A stretch of 6,997 nt of DNA from Desulfobacterales bacterium (GCA_020345785.1 CP070771.1:4315512-4322508); one strand, 5' to 3'. Numbered from the stretch's first letter, positions 1 through 6,757 are shown. Numbers and translations are program-made. Notes: a model not told the origin generated them from the sequence alone.

Positions 1-626
1 ACCTGAGACCGGTGTATGTGGCCCGCCAGCACCGCGGCAAACCCTTCAGGTATATCGGATGCATTGACGACATCCGGGGCATTGCGAAACATGTAGTTGC
101 CCGGTCCCACCGTGGCGCCGTCAACGGCCTGATGGATGCATAAGACGCGAATATCGACATCGAGCGCCTGACAGCCGGTCTGATCAACCAGATCCAAAAA
201 ATCATTGCGAATCCCATGCCGCACGAAGGGAAACCCGGCCAGGGCGGCGGTGAATCGGTCCTTTTTTAACCGAAATGTGCGGGGTCGATCAAAAATATGA
301 ATTCGGGGATGTTCGCCAAGGTGACGGTGGGGGATGGCCGAGCGCTCATGGTTGCCGGGAACCAGATAAATCGGGATGCCCCGGTCGGCAACCTTTTTGA
401 GCGGTTCGAAGGCCATGGCGACCAGTCCGGCGGGGACTTTGCTGCGGTATAAAAGATCGCCGCCGTGCACCACGCAGTCAACCTGACCGTTCAGCGCCGG
501 CTGAAGGGCGCGTTCGAAATTGGCAAAAAACTCAGGACCTCTTCTGCGCCGCTGAATTCTCGGGCGCAAAGGAAAATCAAAACCCAGGTGGGTGTCGGCC
601 AGCAACAATATGCGGATTATACCCAT
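1..626 (-). CDS. SbcD/Mre11-like metallophosphoesterase (3' end cut by the window edge)
   Basis: Reading the minus strand from the ATG at 626 gives 208 residues with no stop before the window edge. All calcineurin-like phosphoesterase motifs appear in order: ADTHLG (D11, H13), GGDLL (D57), GNHE (N92, H93), IHQ (H165) and GHIH (H203, H205). These residues normally bind two metal ions, usually Mn, that hydrolyse phosphodiesters. The DTHLG start and the GNHE spacing best fit the COG0420 DNA-repair nuclease group (SbcD/Mre11), so a DNA exo/endonuclease is the likely role; another phosphodiesterase is possible. There is no signal peptide, so it is probably cytoplasmic. The start is supported by AAGGTG at 637-632, five bases before the ATG. 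It overlaps the stop of the upstream GIY-YIG gene by 10 bp, implying translational coupling. The C-terminal capping region lies outside the window, and no SbcC-type ATPase partner is visible. Motifs are seen; the substrate is inferred. Confidence 0.9.
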   Translation of the reverse strand, partial: MGIIRILLLADTHLGFDFPLRPRIQRRRRGPEFFANFERALQPALNGQVDCVVHGGDLLYRSKVPAGLVAMAFEPLKKVADRGIPIYLVPGNHERSAIPHRHLGEHPRIHIFDRPRTFRLKKDRFTAALAGFPFVRHGIRNDFLDLVDQTGCQALDVDIRVLCIHQAVDGATVGPGNYMFRNAPDVVNASDIPEGFAAVLAGHIHRSQ

Positions 627-2386
627 TGCAGCACCTTGATCAGTTGCTGACGCCTCAAAGTGACCTGCGGCCTCAGGCGCAGTTCGATATCGCGGCCTTC
701 TGAGATAATCCGCCTCAGTTCAGTGGTAACGACCCGCAAGCGGTCGTAGGTTTTTAAATCAATATTTTTTTGCCGATCGCGAAAAGATCTGGCAAAGCCG
801 GGCGGTGTCATCAGCTGTCCATCGGTTTTAAAATCATTGCGTTGAATCACCCTGCCGTTCTCAAAGACGATCATGATACGATATTTTTCCGGCTGACCGG
901 CCGCCGTCCATGCCAGAGTTGATTCGCTCAGCAGGCAATACCAGCGGGCGCGTCGAATCAGATGAGCGCTGTGCCTTACCATTCGCTCGATGGCGCCTGC
1001 GACCGCCTCCGGAGTCCAAACGAATTCGCTTGCCGATTCATTTTGCTGGATATCTCCGTGGTCGGCAGCAGCCGACGCTTCATCCACTGTCTCAGCAAGT
1101 GCCGCTGCTGCCAATTTCTCCTGCCATAGTTTTGCGCCAAGTGCGGTCAAAAATCGCAGCGGTGATAAATTTGCCGGGTGGCCCCGGTGTTGTCGACGGA
1201 AGACGTCGAAGCCCTGTCGCAAACAATCGAACTCCGGAGCATACCCCGGGGGAAGGCCGAGCACCGCGTACCCCATACCGGCAAAGTTATCGCCGGCCGA
1301 CTGCATTCCGTTTTTAAACCAAACGCCGAATGCGGCCAGCGCTTCACAGGATTTTCCGGCGGGAAGCGGACCCACGCTACAATCTTTTTCGGCAACCGGA
1401 GATTGGCGGCTGAAATCCTCCGTGCAGTAGGCGAGCCTGCGTTGATGCCGGCGCAGCGCGATGTTGTAGGGCGGAGAATAGCGTTTAATCTCGTCGGACT
1501 CCAGTATGGCTGCTTCCAGGGCGGATCCGGTCCGGGTAACATCCAAGCCCCGGGCCTGGGTCAACATTTCCAGGGTATGTTCGGCGTGGGCGGCTTTCTG
1601 GTGGAAATAGCTGTTTACTCGCTGTTTGAGAGATTTGGCTTTGCCGATGTAAAGTAAATCTCCGTTGCTCCGCAGCATGCGATAGATGCCGGGTTTGTCG
1701 GGCAAATGCCGTCGAAGACGCGGATTCATCGGAAATGTTCGCGTTGAGCGGCCGGCCGGCCGGGTGGATACCAACCAATCGCTCAACTGTTCAAGTTTGA
1801 AAATGCCGCAAGCGGTATTTAGGAGTTCGACCATTTTTTGCCAGATAAAAGCGGTTGCAACTGCATGGTCTGCGCTGCGTTTGAATTCGGACAAGCGATG
1901 GCCGTAATAGCCGGCAATCGCTTTGATGCCGCGGCGCGGCAAGTCTGGCAGCAAGCGGATTGCGATTTCATGGGTACAGAAGATCCGGAATGGAAATGGA
2001 CGGGCAGGGCGGTGCCGGCGATGGAGGTCCTTTAGAAAGGGTTCTTCAAACCGGGCGAAGTGAATAACCAGCGGGCAGGTGGCCGAAGGATTGACGGCGG
2101 TAATTTGTCCGGCGGCCGCCAGCAAATGGTGCCAGACGATATCTGATGGTACGGCAGCCGGCAGGTTTTCCTCTGAGATACCCGTAATGCGCTGCACCGC
2201 CCGTGGGATGGCCGCATCGTCAGGTAAACGGATCAGGTAGGATTGCGGTATTGAATGCAGCGGTTTTTTGAGCGCAGAGGCGCAGGCCGGGATCCAGCCG
2301 ATTTCAAGCAGGTGTCCTTTGGCCGGATTGGCGCCGGTTGCCTGGCAGTCAAGGGCCAGGATCTTTAAATCTGCCAGGTTGGTCAT
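617..2386 (-). CDS. DnaQ-like exonuclease / UvrC-Cho-type GIY-YIG endonuclease fusion protein
   Basis: The product has 589 residues from the ATG at 2386. That start is preferred because GGTG lies five bases upstream; an in-frame ATG at 2425 adds 13 residues but has no Shine-Dalgarno. Residues 1-190 resemble a DEDDh exonuclease, as in DNA polymerase III epsilon, but the catalytic motifs are altered: DCQATG (D13, Q15) instead of DxE, FARFEEPFL instead of NxxFDxxFL, and KRSADHAVAT in place of the usual HxxxxD. Residues 228-310 are a UvrC-N/Cho-like GIY-YIG domain with an intact site: GIY (Y235), YIGKAK (Y246, K249), R256, Y260, E296 and YN (N308). In UvrC and Cho this domain nicks beside damaged bases. 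Residues 311-589 are not recognised beyond a short GPLP turn as seen after GIY-YIG in UvrC. The same exo plus GIY-YIG order occurs in mycobacterial Rv2191-type proteins. A repair nuclease is likely, with the exonuclease part perhaps only binding DNA. Confidence 0.88.
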   Translation of the reverse strand: MTNLADLKILALDCQATGANPAKGHLLEIGWIPACASALKKPLHSIPQSYLIRLPDDAAIPRAVQRITGISEENLPAAVPSDIVWHHLLAAAGQITAVNPSATCPLVIHFARFEEPFLKDLHRRHRPARPFPFRIFCTHEIAIRLLPDLPRRGIKAIAGYYGHRLSEFKRSADHAVATAFIWQKMVELLNTACGIFKLEQLSDWLVSTRPAGRSTRTFPMNPRLRRHLPDKPGIYRMLRSNGDLLYIGKAKSLKQRVNSYFHQKAAHAEHTLEMLTQARGLDVTRTGSALEAAILESDEIKRYSPPYNIALRRHQRRLAYCTEDFSRQSPVAEKDCSVGPLPAGKSCEALAAFGVWFKNGMQSAGDNFAGMGYAVLGLPPGYAPEFDCLRQGFDVFRRQHRGHPANLSPLRFLTALGAKLWQEKLAAAALAETVDEASAAADHGDIQQNESASEFVWTPEAVAGAIERMVRHSAHLIRRARWYCLLSESTLAWTAAGQPEKYRIMIVFENGRVIQRNDFKTDGQLMTPPGFARSFRDRQKNIDLKTYDRLRVVTTELRRIISEGRDIELRLRPQVTLRRQQLIKVLQWV

Positions 2387-2477
2387 CCTGTCACCATGGC
2401 GTACATCGATTCCCCTGCAGGGCATATATCGTGTGCCACATTTTCTATTGAACAGAGGGTCGAAAAAGGAATATTTG

Positions 2478-2506
2478 AATATTTATTTTTGTATTAATAA
2501 TGTCAA
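2478..2506 (-). promoter_or_regulatory. candidate sigma70-type promoter for the nuclease operon
   Basis: On the minus strand a perfect TTGACA (2506-2501) is followed after 17 bp by AATATT (2483-2478), four of six matches to TATAAT. It lies about 90 bp upstream of the preferred start at 2386, in very AT-rich DNA pointing towards the two nuclease genes. The -35 match and spacing are good; the -10 is weak, and AT-rich DNA produces such matches by chance. Confidence 0.4.
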
Positions 2507-2517
2507 TATGTTATAAA

Positions 2518-2613
2518 ATACCTGAATTTTTCATGCAAATAACCCTTGGTGAAGTTTGCGCCCGTAAACCCAATTGACCTGGTGCACTGATTATTGCGCT
2601 AAAATTCAGGTAT
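2518..2613. repeat. inverted repeat pair ATACCTGAATTTT / AAAATTCAGGTAT
   Basis: The 13 bases at 2518-2530 are the exact reverse complement of 2601-2613, leaving a 70-bp spacer. Similarity continues imperfectly inwards: GCAAATAA (2535-2542) faces TTATTGC (2591-2597). Together they mark a palindrome-ended unit of about 96 bp in the divergent intergenic region. It could be a pair of operator half-sites, a stem-loop, or a small non-autonomous palindromic element; no transposase or target duplication is evident. The repeat is certain; its function is unknown. Confidence 0.8.
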
Positions 2614-2638
2614 CTATTTTTTCATAATATTTTTAGGC

Positions 2639-2644
2639 TATAAT
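2639..2644 (+). promoter_or_regulatory. candidate -10 box for the GTPase operon
   Basis: A perfect TATAAT lies 160 bp upstream of the first GTPase start. No recognisable -35 is found 15-18 bp upstream (only a T-run) and there is no TGn extension, so this would need an activator or may be chance in AT-rich DNA. If used, the transcript leader would include the third ATTCAGGTAT copy and the whole heptamer array. Confidence 0.3.
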
Positions 2645-2695
2645 TACCCATCTCTGATAAATATACGTGATCATTGTAGGTAATAATGGTTGAAG

Positions 2696-2705
2696 ATTCA
2701 GGTAT
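2696..2705 (+). repeat. third copy of the decamer ATTCAGGTAT
   Basis: This is identical to bases 2604-2613 and to the reverse complement of 2518-2527. It sits 12 bp before the heptamer array. Three exact copies of a 10-mer within 190 bp suggest either a protein-binding site or remnants of one dispersed repeat. Confidence 0.7.
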
Positions 2706-2717
2706 GAACATGAATTT

Positions 2718-2801
2718 CGAGTATCCAGCATCGAGTCTCCAGAATCCAGGATCGATTATCGAGTATCCAGCACCCAGTATCAAACATTGAGGATCGACTG
2801 T
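2718..2801 (+). repeat. degenerate heptanucleotide tandem array, 12 units, consensus C(C/G)AGNAT
   Basis: Cutting the sequence every seven bases from 2718 gives CGAGTAT, CCAGCAT, CGAGTCT, CCAGAAT, CCAGGAT, CGATTAT, CGAGTAT, CCAGCAC, CCAGTAT, CAAACAT, TGAGGAT and CGACTGT. The phase holds for 84 bp with no indel, while later units drift from the consensus. It ends 2 bp before the ATG of the first GTPase, so it forms the end of its leader. Period-7 repeats are known in other bacteria, for example the STRR heptamers of cyanobacteria; I also recall similar arrays in Desulfobacterales intergenic DNA. Any effect on the gene is inferred. Confidence 0.9.
2789..2793 (+). promoter_or_regulatory. candidate ribosome binding site GAGGA for the first GTPase
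   Basis: GAGGA lies ten bases before the ATG at 2804, slightly far for an ideal site. It falls inside the eleventh heptamer unit (TGAGGAT), so the repeat itself appears to supply the ribosome binding site. No better site lies closer to the start. Confidence 0.5.
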
Positions 2802-2803
2802 CA

Positions 2804-4774
2804 ATGGAACAGGCTCTTTATGATGCGCTAAAAGTGCTCAGAAACCAAATTCCCCGGCTGGCGGATCTGCTCCAGCTCGGTGATGATGAAGCAATCGGCT
2901 TTTGGAAGGATATGGTCGACGCCAAGCTGCTCAGCCGGCTGGCGCCTGATTTTCCAATAGTGGCTGCCATATGCGGCGGCGGCTCATCCGGTAAATCCAC
3001 CCTGTTCAACTCCCTGGTGGGGGAGAATTTCGCTCCGACGGGCGGCACGGCGGGTCTGAATCGGCGGGTGCTCTTTTCTATACCGGCCCGGCGGGCCGAA
3101 CAAATCGACTTTCTGGCCGATTTGGCAAGGCCTTTCGGAGATGTTCCCCAGCCTTTAAACGTCAAAGAAGAATTGACCATTCCGGGAAAGCCGCTTTATG
3201 TCCTGAATCATTCCAACTCAAACAATCTGGTGCTGCTGGATACCCCGGATTTCGACACGGGTGCCAAAGGTTCCTATACCAACCGGGAGGTGACCCGGAT
3301 GGCATTGGAAGCTGCGGACATTTTGATCTATATTTTTACCAACTCTAACTACAACAATCGCGATAACACGGATTTTATTGCTCAAATGCTCACCGGAATC
3401 GGCAAACGCAAATGTTTTCTCGTGTACCGGGTCTATCCGAGCTTCACCGAGCGGGAGGTGCTGGAACATGCCATGACCGTGGCCAGGGGTATTTACGGCG
3501 AATTGGCGGACCATTACCTGCTGGGCGTTTATCGCACCGATGAGGACAATAACGTGGCTGCCGGTCGACGTTTCATGAAGCTCAAGCCGGCACATTCAAA
3601 AGAACCGGCGTTTATGCAGGTCTTGCAATCGCTTGATGCACCGAAGATCAGGATCGAGCTGTATTCATCCATCCTGAACGATGTCTGTCAGCGGGCCGGG
3701 ATGATTAAAGACCGCGCAGAGGTGTCACTTGATAAATTGCGTCTGTATTATGATACCCTCCAGATGGCCCAGAGCCACTGTATTCGGGAAGCATTGAAAC
3801 ATTTTCCGATGGATCGCATTATGCGGCGGTTTGCCCGCATCTGGGCGGCAACGGATCCGACCCACGTCAAGATTATGCGCAGAACCGGCAGCGTCATCGA
3901 ATTTCCGCTTAAAATGCTGCTTGGTGCGGCCGGCTGGGCTAAAAACCAGATATCGCCGCCTAAATCCAGACCATCTTCCAAAAAAGAGTATGTTCAAAAA
4001 TTGGATGAAGACCTGGTGACCGCGGTGACCGGTTTACATAATCAGGCGGTAAGTCCTCAGATTGCGGTTATCAGCTCCCTGAATGATCCTGCATCCGGCA
4101 GGTTGGTCGGCACTATTGAGGCAATTAAAACCCGTCAAAGCCTGGCGCAAGGACAAAACCCCCGGGTCGAAACCTCCGGTGAGGGGGCCATACTCAATTT
4201 TGTGATTGATGTCCATCCTGTGGTTGTTGAGGAGCAGGACCGGCTGCGGGCCAGGGAGTTTAAATACGTACTGCAATCAATTCTGGCGGAAAAAGAGATC
4301 ATTGTGGGTATTTCCAGCGATATGGAAAAGGATCTTAAAGATCTGGCCGACCAATTTCGTGAAAAGATGGGCGTATGGCGCAAAATCAGCCAAACGTTCT
4401 GGGCTTTTCTCAACGTGCTGCCTGCAACGGCGGCGGTGACCTATGTACTTTCGACCGGCGACCCGGTCGGCGCGGCCGGTATAAAAGTCAAGCTCGCAGG
4501 ACTTTTCGGTGTCAAGGATCTGTATGCATTATTCGCAATTCCATTCACCACGGGGTTGAAAAAAGCCGATCGGCAGCAGATCGAGGAAATGCTGGGACAC
4601 ATCTTGCAAACCTGGTTAAAAGATAAGTCCCAAAAAGTGCAGCACTTATTTGAGGAGAAACTTACCGGCGGAATCCTCCGGTGCGCCCGTCGGAACATAG
4701 CTGATGCAGAGCGGTTGATCAGCACCATAAACAACCTACTGCTGACATGTACGGAAGGAAGCGATAAACAATGA
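2804..4774 (+). CDS. large dynamin-like GTPase A, without a canonical G4 motif
   Basis: The protein has 656 residues. After a helical lead-in of about 50 residues comes a G domain: Walker A GGGSSGKST (G58-T66), possible switch threonines T79/T82, and G3 LLDTPD (D146-D149). At the expected G4 position, aligned with NKCD of the neighbouring GTPase, stands R209-V-Y-P212, so the guanine-specificity motif is missing, and no clear G5 is seen. The shared signature F178-x3-N182-x4-D187-x2-DF follows G3. Residues 280-520 look mostly helical, then two hydrophobic stretches (about 531-550 and 564-583) could dip into or cross a membrane, followed by a charged helical tail. Size and order resemble bacterial dynamin-like or other septin/dynamin-type TRAFAC GTPases, but no named family is recognised. 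It overlaps GTPase B by 4 bp, so the two are probably made in fixed ratio and act together at the membrane. It may bind nucleotide with altered specificity or act as a regulatory partner. Confidence 0.88.
   Translation: MEQALYDALKVLRNQIPRLADLLQLGDDEAIGFWKDMVDAKLLSRLAPDFPIVAAICGGGSSGKSTLFNSLVGENFAPTGGTAGLNRRVLFSIPARRAEQIDFLADLARPFGDVPQPLNVKEELTIPGKPLYVLNHSNSNNLVLLDTPDFDTGAKGSYTNREVTRMALEAADILIYIFTNSNYNNRDNTDFIAQMLTGIGKRKCFLVYRVYPSFTEREVLEHAMTVARGIYGELADHYLLGVYRTDEDNNVAAGRRFMKLKPAHSKEPAFMQVLQSLDAPKIRIELYSSILNDVCQRAGMIKDRAEVSLDKLRLYYDTLQMAQSHCIREALKHFPMDRIMRRFARIWAATDPTHVKIMRRTGSVIEFPLKMLLGAAGWAKNQISPPKSRPSSKKEYVQKLDEDLVTAVTGLHNQAVSPQIAVISSLNDPASGRLVGTIEAIKTRQSLAQGQNPRVETSGEGAILNFVIDVHPVVVEEQDRLRAREFKYVLQSILAEKEIIVGISSDMEKDLKDLADQFREKMGVWRKISQTFWAFLNVLPATAAVTYVLSTGDPVGAAGIKVKLAGLFGVKDLYALFAIPFTTGLKKADRQQIEEMLGHILQTWLKDKSQKVQHLFEEKLTGGILRCARRNIADAERLISTINNLLLTCTEGSDKQ
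4753..4761 (+). promoter_or_regulatory. ribosome binding site for the second GTPase, inside the first gene
   Basis: GGAAGGAAG ends nine bases before the ATG at 4771 and lies within the last codons of the first GTPase. With the ATGA stop/start overlap this supports both the chosen start and coupled translation. Confidence 0.65.
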
Positions 4775-6555
4775 TATCGACACGGCAGTTTTCTGCGCTG
4801 AAGGCACTCGGCCGGATTGAAGGGTTTAAAAATGACCTTAACATGCTGGGCATAACCCTTGGCCGCCTGTCTTTGTGGCAGCCGGCAACCCCGCTCAAGA
4901 AACAATGCGATGTGGCCATTGAAATGATTGATGACATCGCCGAACGGTTCGACCGCAAGCTGGTGGTGACGATCGTCGGACCCTGTGGGGCCGGCAAATC
5001 CACGCTGTTGAATGCTCTGGCTGGAGTCGATGACCTGTCACCGGCCGGTCATCAACGTCCAACCACCGGCCATGTTATTGTATTCAGCAGTGATGCGCAT
5101 GACGGCGGCCAGCTGATTGAATCGCTGGGAACTGACTCGGTGGAGGTCAAGTCAAGTCCTGCAGCGGAACTATTGGAGCATGTGTCCATCATCGATACGC
5201 CGGATACCGACAGCATGGCTTACAAAAAACACAGCCCACTCGTGCGTAAGGCCATCGCACGTTCCGATATGCTCATCTGCGTTTTTGATTCCGAAAATCC
5301 CAAGAGAAAGGACCATGTTGATTTCATGGCTCCGTTTATTCGCCAATTTAATGGCGCGTCATTGGTATGTGTGATCAACAAATGCGATCGTCAGGACGAA
5401 CTGGAATTGAAAAAACGCATCTTGCCGGACTTTTCAACATACATCCAAAACGGGTGGCAAACGCCGGTCGACCATATGCTGTGCATATCCGCTCGCAGGC
5501 ATCTGCAAAATCCGCAATGGGATCAAACGGCCGGTCCGAAACACGATTTTGATCAATTCGAAGAATTGCAGCAATTGATCTTCGACAACATAAATCGCGC
5601 CGGCTATGTGGTCGACAGGCGACTTGAAAATGCCTGCAGTTTGCGGGATTTTATGTTCAATGAAGTCAGCCGGGAGATTTCCGGGCACCGGAATTCCCTG
5701 GCGGCCGCGGCGGAACAATTCCGGGAAGCTGAAAAAAAGTCTTACCTGGACGCAATTGCCGCCATGAAAAACGATGATTCGCGCCAACTTTTCGGCGTCA
5801 GTCTGATGGTCTACCAAAAGCTGGCCCAGCGATGGGTCGGACCCATCGGGTGGATGATCGCCGTTTGGGCCCGTCTGCTGATTTTTGGAGCCGGCCTTGC
5901 CGCCCTTTTTAGATTCGGTCGCCCCGTGAGCCAGATAATCGGGCTGATTTCAGCCTGGCGTCACTATAAGGATTCCAAATCCGCCATGGCCGAAACGAAC
6001 AACGATGAGCGAGTAGCGGCAGGCTGGCGAACATACCGCCTTGCGACGCTCAGCAATTGGCCGGATATTGCCGAGTCTCTAATCGGCGGAGGCTTTGACA
6101 GTGCAGTGCGCAGAGCCAACGACGCCTTACCGGCCGTTAATTCCTTCAGTGAAAAATTTGCGGGGATTTGGCGCAACAGTCTGGAAAGTGAAATGGAGCG
6201 TATTTCGCGCAGGCTTTCCGGCATGCTGCTGCAGTTACTATTTAACCTGCCGGCCTTGGCGATTCTGGGATATACCGGCTGGATCACGGTGCAGCGCTTT
6301 TTAATGGGCAGCTATCTTGTATTTGACTTTTTTCTACATGCCCTGTGGACCATCGGCATTGTATTGTTAATGAGCTTTTTTCTATTTCAGATTTGCGTGC
6401 GGTTGGTTGCCAGCCCCGAGCGCGTGACTACCCGGGCTTTCGAGAAAATGAAACGCCAGGCAGATCAATTCGATGGAACCCAAGCCAATCCGGTGCTGGA
6501 GCAGCTTGAAAGCGTTCTGGAGCTGGACCGGATGCTGGCGGGGAAAAAGTCGTAA
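4771..6555 (+). CDS. membrane-anchored dynamin-like GTPase B with a complete set of G motifs
   Basis: The protein has 594 residues. After a helical lead-in (1-60) the G domain is canonical: G1 GPCGAGKST (G70-T78), G2 RPTT (T98/T99), G3 IDTPD (D142-D145), G4 NKCD (203-206) and G5 ISAR (239-242). It should bind and hydrolyse GTP. A helical, charged region (about 285-350) follows. Then come hydrophobic segments at about 355-381, 486-508 and 517-545, the last being strongly hydrophobic and Phe/Leu rich. A charged C-terminal tail ends in GKKS. There is no signal peptide, so the G domain is probably cytoplasmic and tethered to the inner membrane. The F172-x3-N176-x4-D181-x2-DF signature matches that of GTPase A, so the two look like paralogs. 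The 4-bp ATGA overlap makes them one operon; no further plus-strand gene follows. The role is inferred to be membrane remodelling or stress response; an Era/YfjP-like GTPase of other function cannot be excluded. Confidence 0.9.
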   Translation: MISTRQFSALKALGRIEGFKNDLNMLGITLGRLSLWQPATPLKKQCDVAIEMIDDIAERFDRKLVVTIVGPCGAGKSTLLNALAGVDDLSPAGHQRPTTGHVIVFSSDAHDGGQLIESLGTDSVEVKSSPAAELLEHVSIIDTPDTDSMAYKKHSPLVRKAIARSDMLICVFDSENPKRKDHVDFMAPFIRQFNGASLVCVINKCDRQDELELKKRILPDFSTYIQNGWQTPVDHMLCISARRHLQNPQWDQTAGPKHDFDQFEELQQLIFDNINRAGYVVDRRLENACSLRDFMFNEVSREISGHRNSLAAAAEQFREAEKKSYLDAIAAMKNDDSRQLFGVSLMVYQKLAQRWVGPIGWMIAVWARLLIFGAGLAALFRFGRPVSQIIGLISAWRHYKDSKSAMAETNNDERVAAGWRTYRLATLSNWPDIAESLIGGGFDSAVRRANDALPAVNSFSEKFAGIWRNSLESEMERISRRLSGMLLQLLFNLPALAILGYTGWITVQRFLMGSYLVFDFFLHALWTIGIVLLMSFFLFQICVRLVASPERVTTRAFEKMKRQADQFDGTQANPVLEQLESVLELDRMLAGKKS

Positions 6556-6583
6556 GCGGGGACATTGATTAGGAAGAACTTTT

Positions 6584-6650
6584 TAAATCTCAAATTCCAA
6601 ATACCAAATTTCAAACAATTTCAAAATTCCAAGCTTCAATGACCGAAACA
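6584..6650. repeat. AT-rich heptamer-period block, left arm (CAAANNN type)
   Basis: From 6584 the units TAAATCT, CAAATTC, CAAATAC, CAAATTT and CAAACAA follow in strict 7-bp phase. After a 3-bp insertion comes CAAAATT, then after one extra base CAAGCTT, CAATGAC and CGAAACA. The units share C-A-A-A at the start. The block begins 28 bp after the second GTPase stop and no coding signal is seen in it. Confidence 0.75.
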
Positions 6651-6755
6651 TTCCCACCACTTATTCGAAGCCGCACGGAGAATTCTTCTGTTTTGGATTT
6701 TAAATTTTGGTCATTGGTATTTATTTGAGATTTGAATTTTGGTGCTTGGAATTTT
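6623..6755. repeat. two nested inverted repeats forming a long imperfect hairpin
   Basis: AAAATTCCAAGC (6623-6634) is the exact reverse complement of 6744-6755. Just inside, CAATGACCGAAA (6637-6648) pairs with TTTTGGTCATTG (6705-6716) with one G-T wobble. AAATCTCAAAT (6585-6595) also has an inverted copy at 6723-6733, but in a different order, so the arms are rearranged modules and not a simple palindrome. It lies between convergent genes, where a folded RNA could mark transcript ends, but there is no GC-rich stem with a U-tract. Confidence 0.7.
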
Positions 6756-6757
6756 TG
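6689..6757. repeat. AT-rich heptamer-period block, right arm (inverted)
   Basis: Read on the minus strand from 6748, the units are CAAGCAC, CAAAATT, CAAATCT, CAAATAA, then four extra bases, then CAATGAC, CAAAATT, TAAAATC and CAAAACA: two runs of four units. The module set (CAATGAC, CAAAATT, CAAGC) matches the left block in opposite orientation. The 38 bp between the two blocks (6651-6688) show nothing recognisable. Confidence 0.75.

Noticed and set aside
266..481. 71-codon minus-strand frame overlapping the phosphoesterase
   Set aside because: It is out of frame with the reading that carries all five metallophosphoesterase motifs.
990..1657. Long plus-strand open frames (146 and 159 codons) opposite the GIY-YIG gene
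   Set aside because: They lie antisense inside the C-terminal half of a well-supported nuclease gene, are compositionally odd, and show no domains; they are mirror frames of GC-rich coding DNA.
2574..2605. TTGACC ... TAAAAT as a plus-strand promoter
   Set aside because: The spacing is 20 bp, too long for a normal sigma70 promoter, and the second box lies in the inverted repeat.
2718..2801. CRISPR array
   Set aside because: Units are only 7 bp with no spacers, so this is a simple tandem repeat.
2622..2804. 60-codon minus-strand open frame across the heptamer array
   Set aside because: Its sequence (repeated LDAGYS-like words) is simply the translation of the heptamer repeat, with no ribosome site and no resemblance to a protein family.
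4441..5003. Minus-strand frames (154 and 94 codons) at the GTPase junction
   Set aside because: They are antisense to the 3' end of GTPase A and the Walker A region of GTPase B, with no start signals or recognisable motifs.
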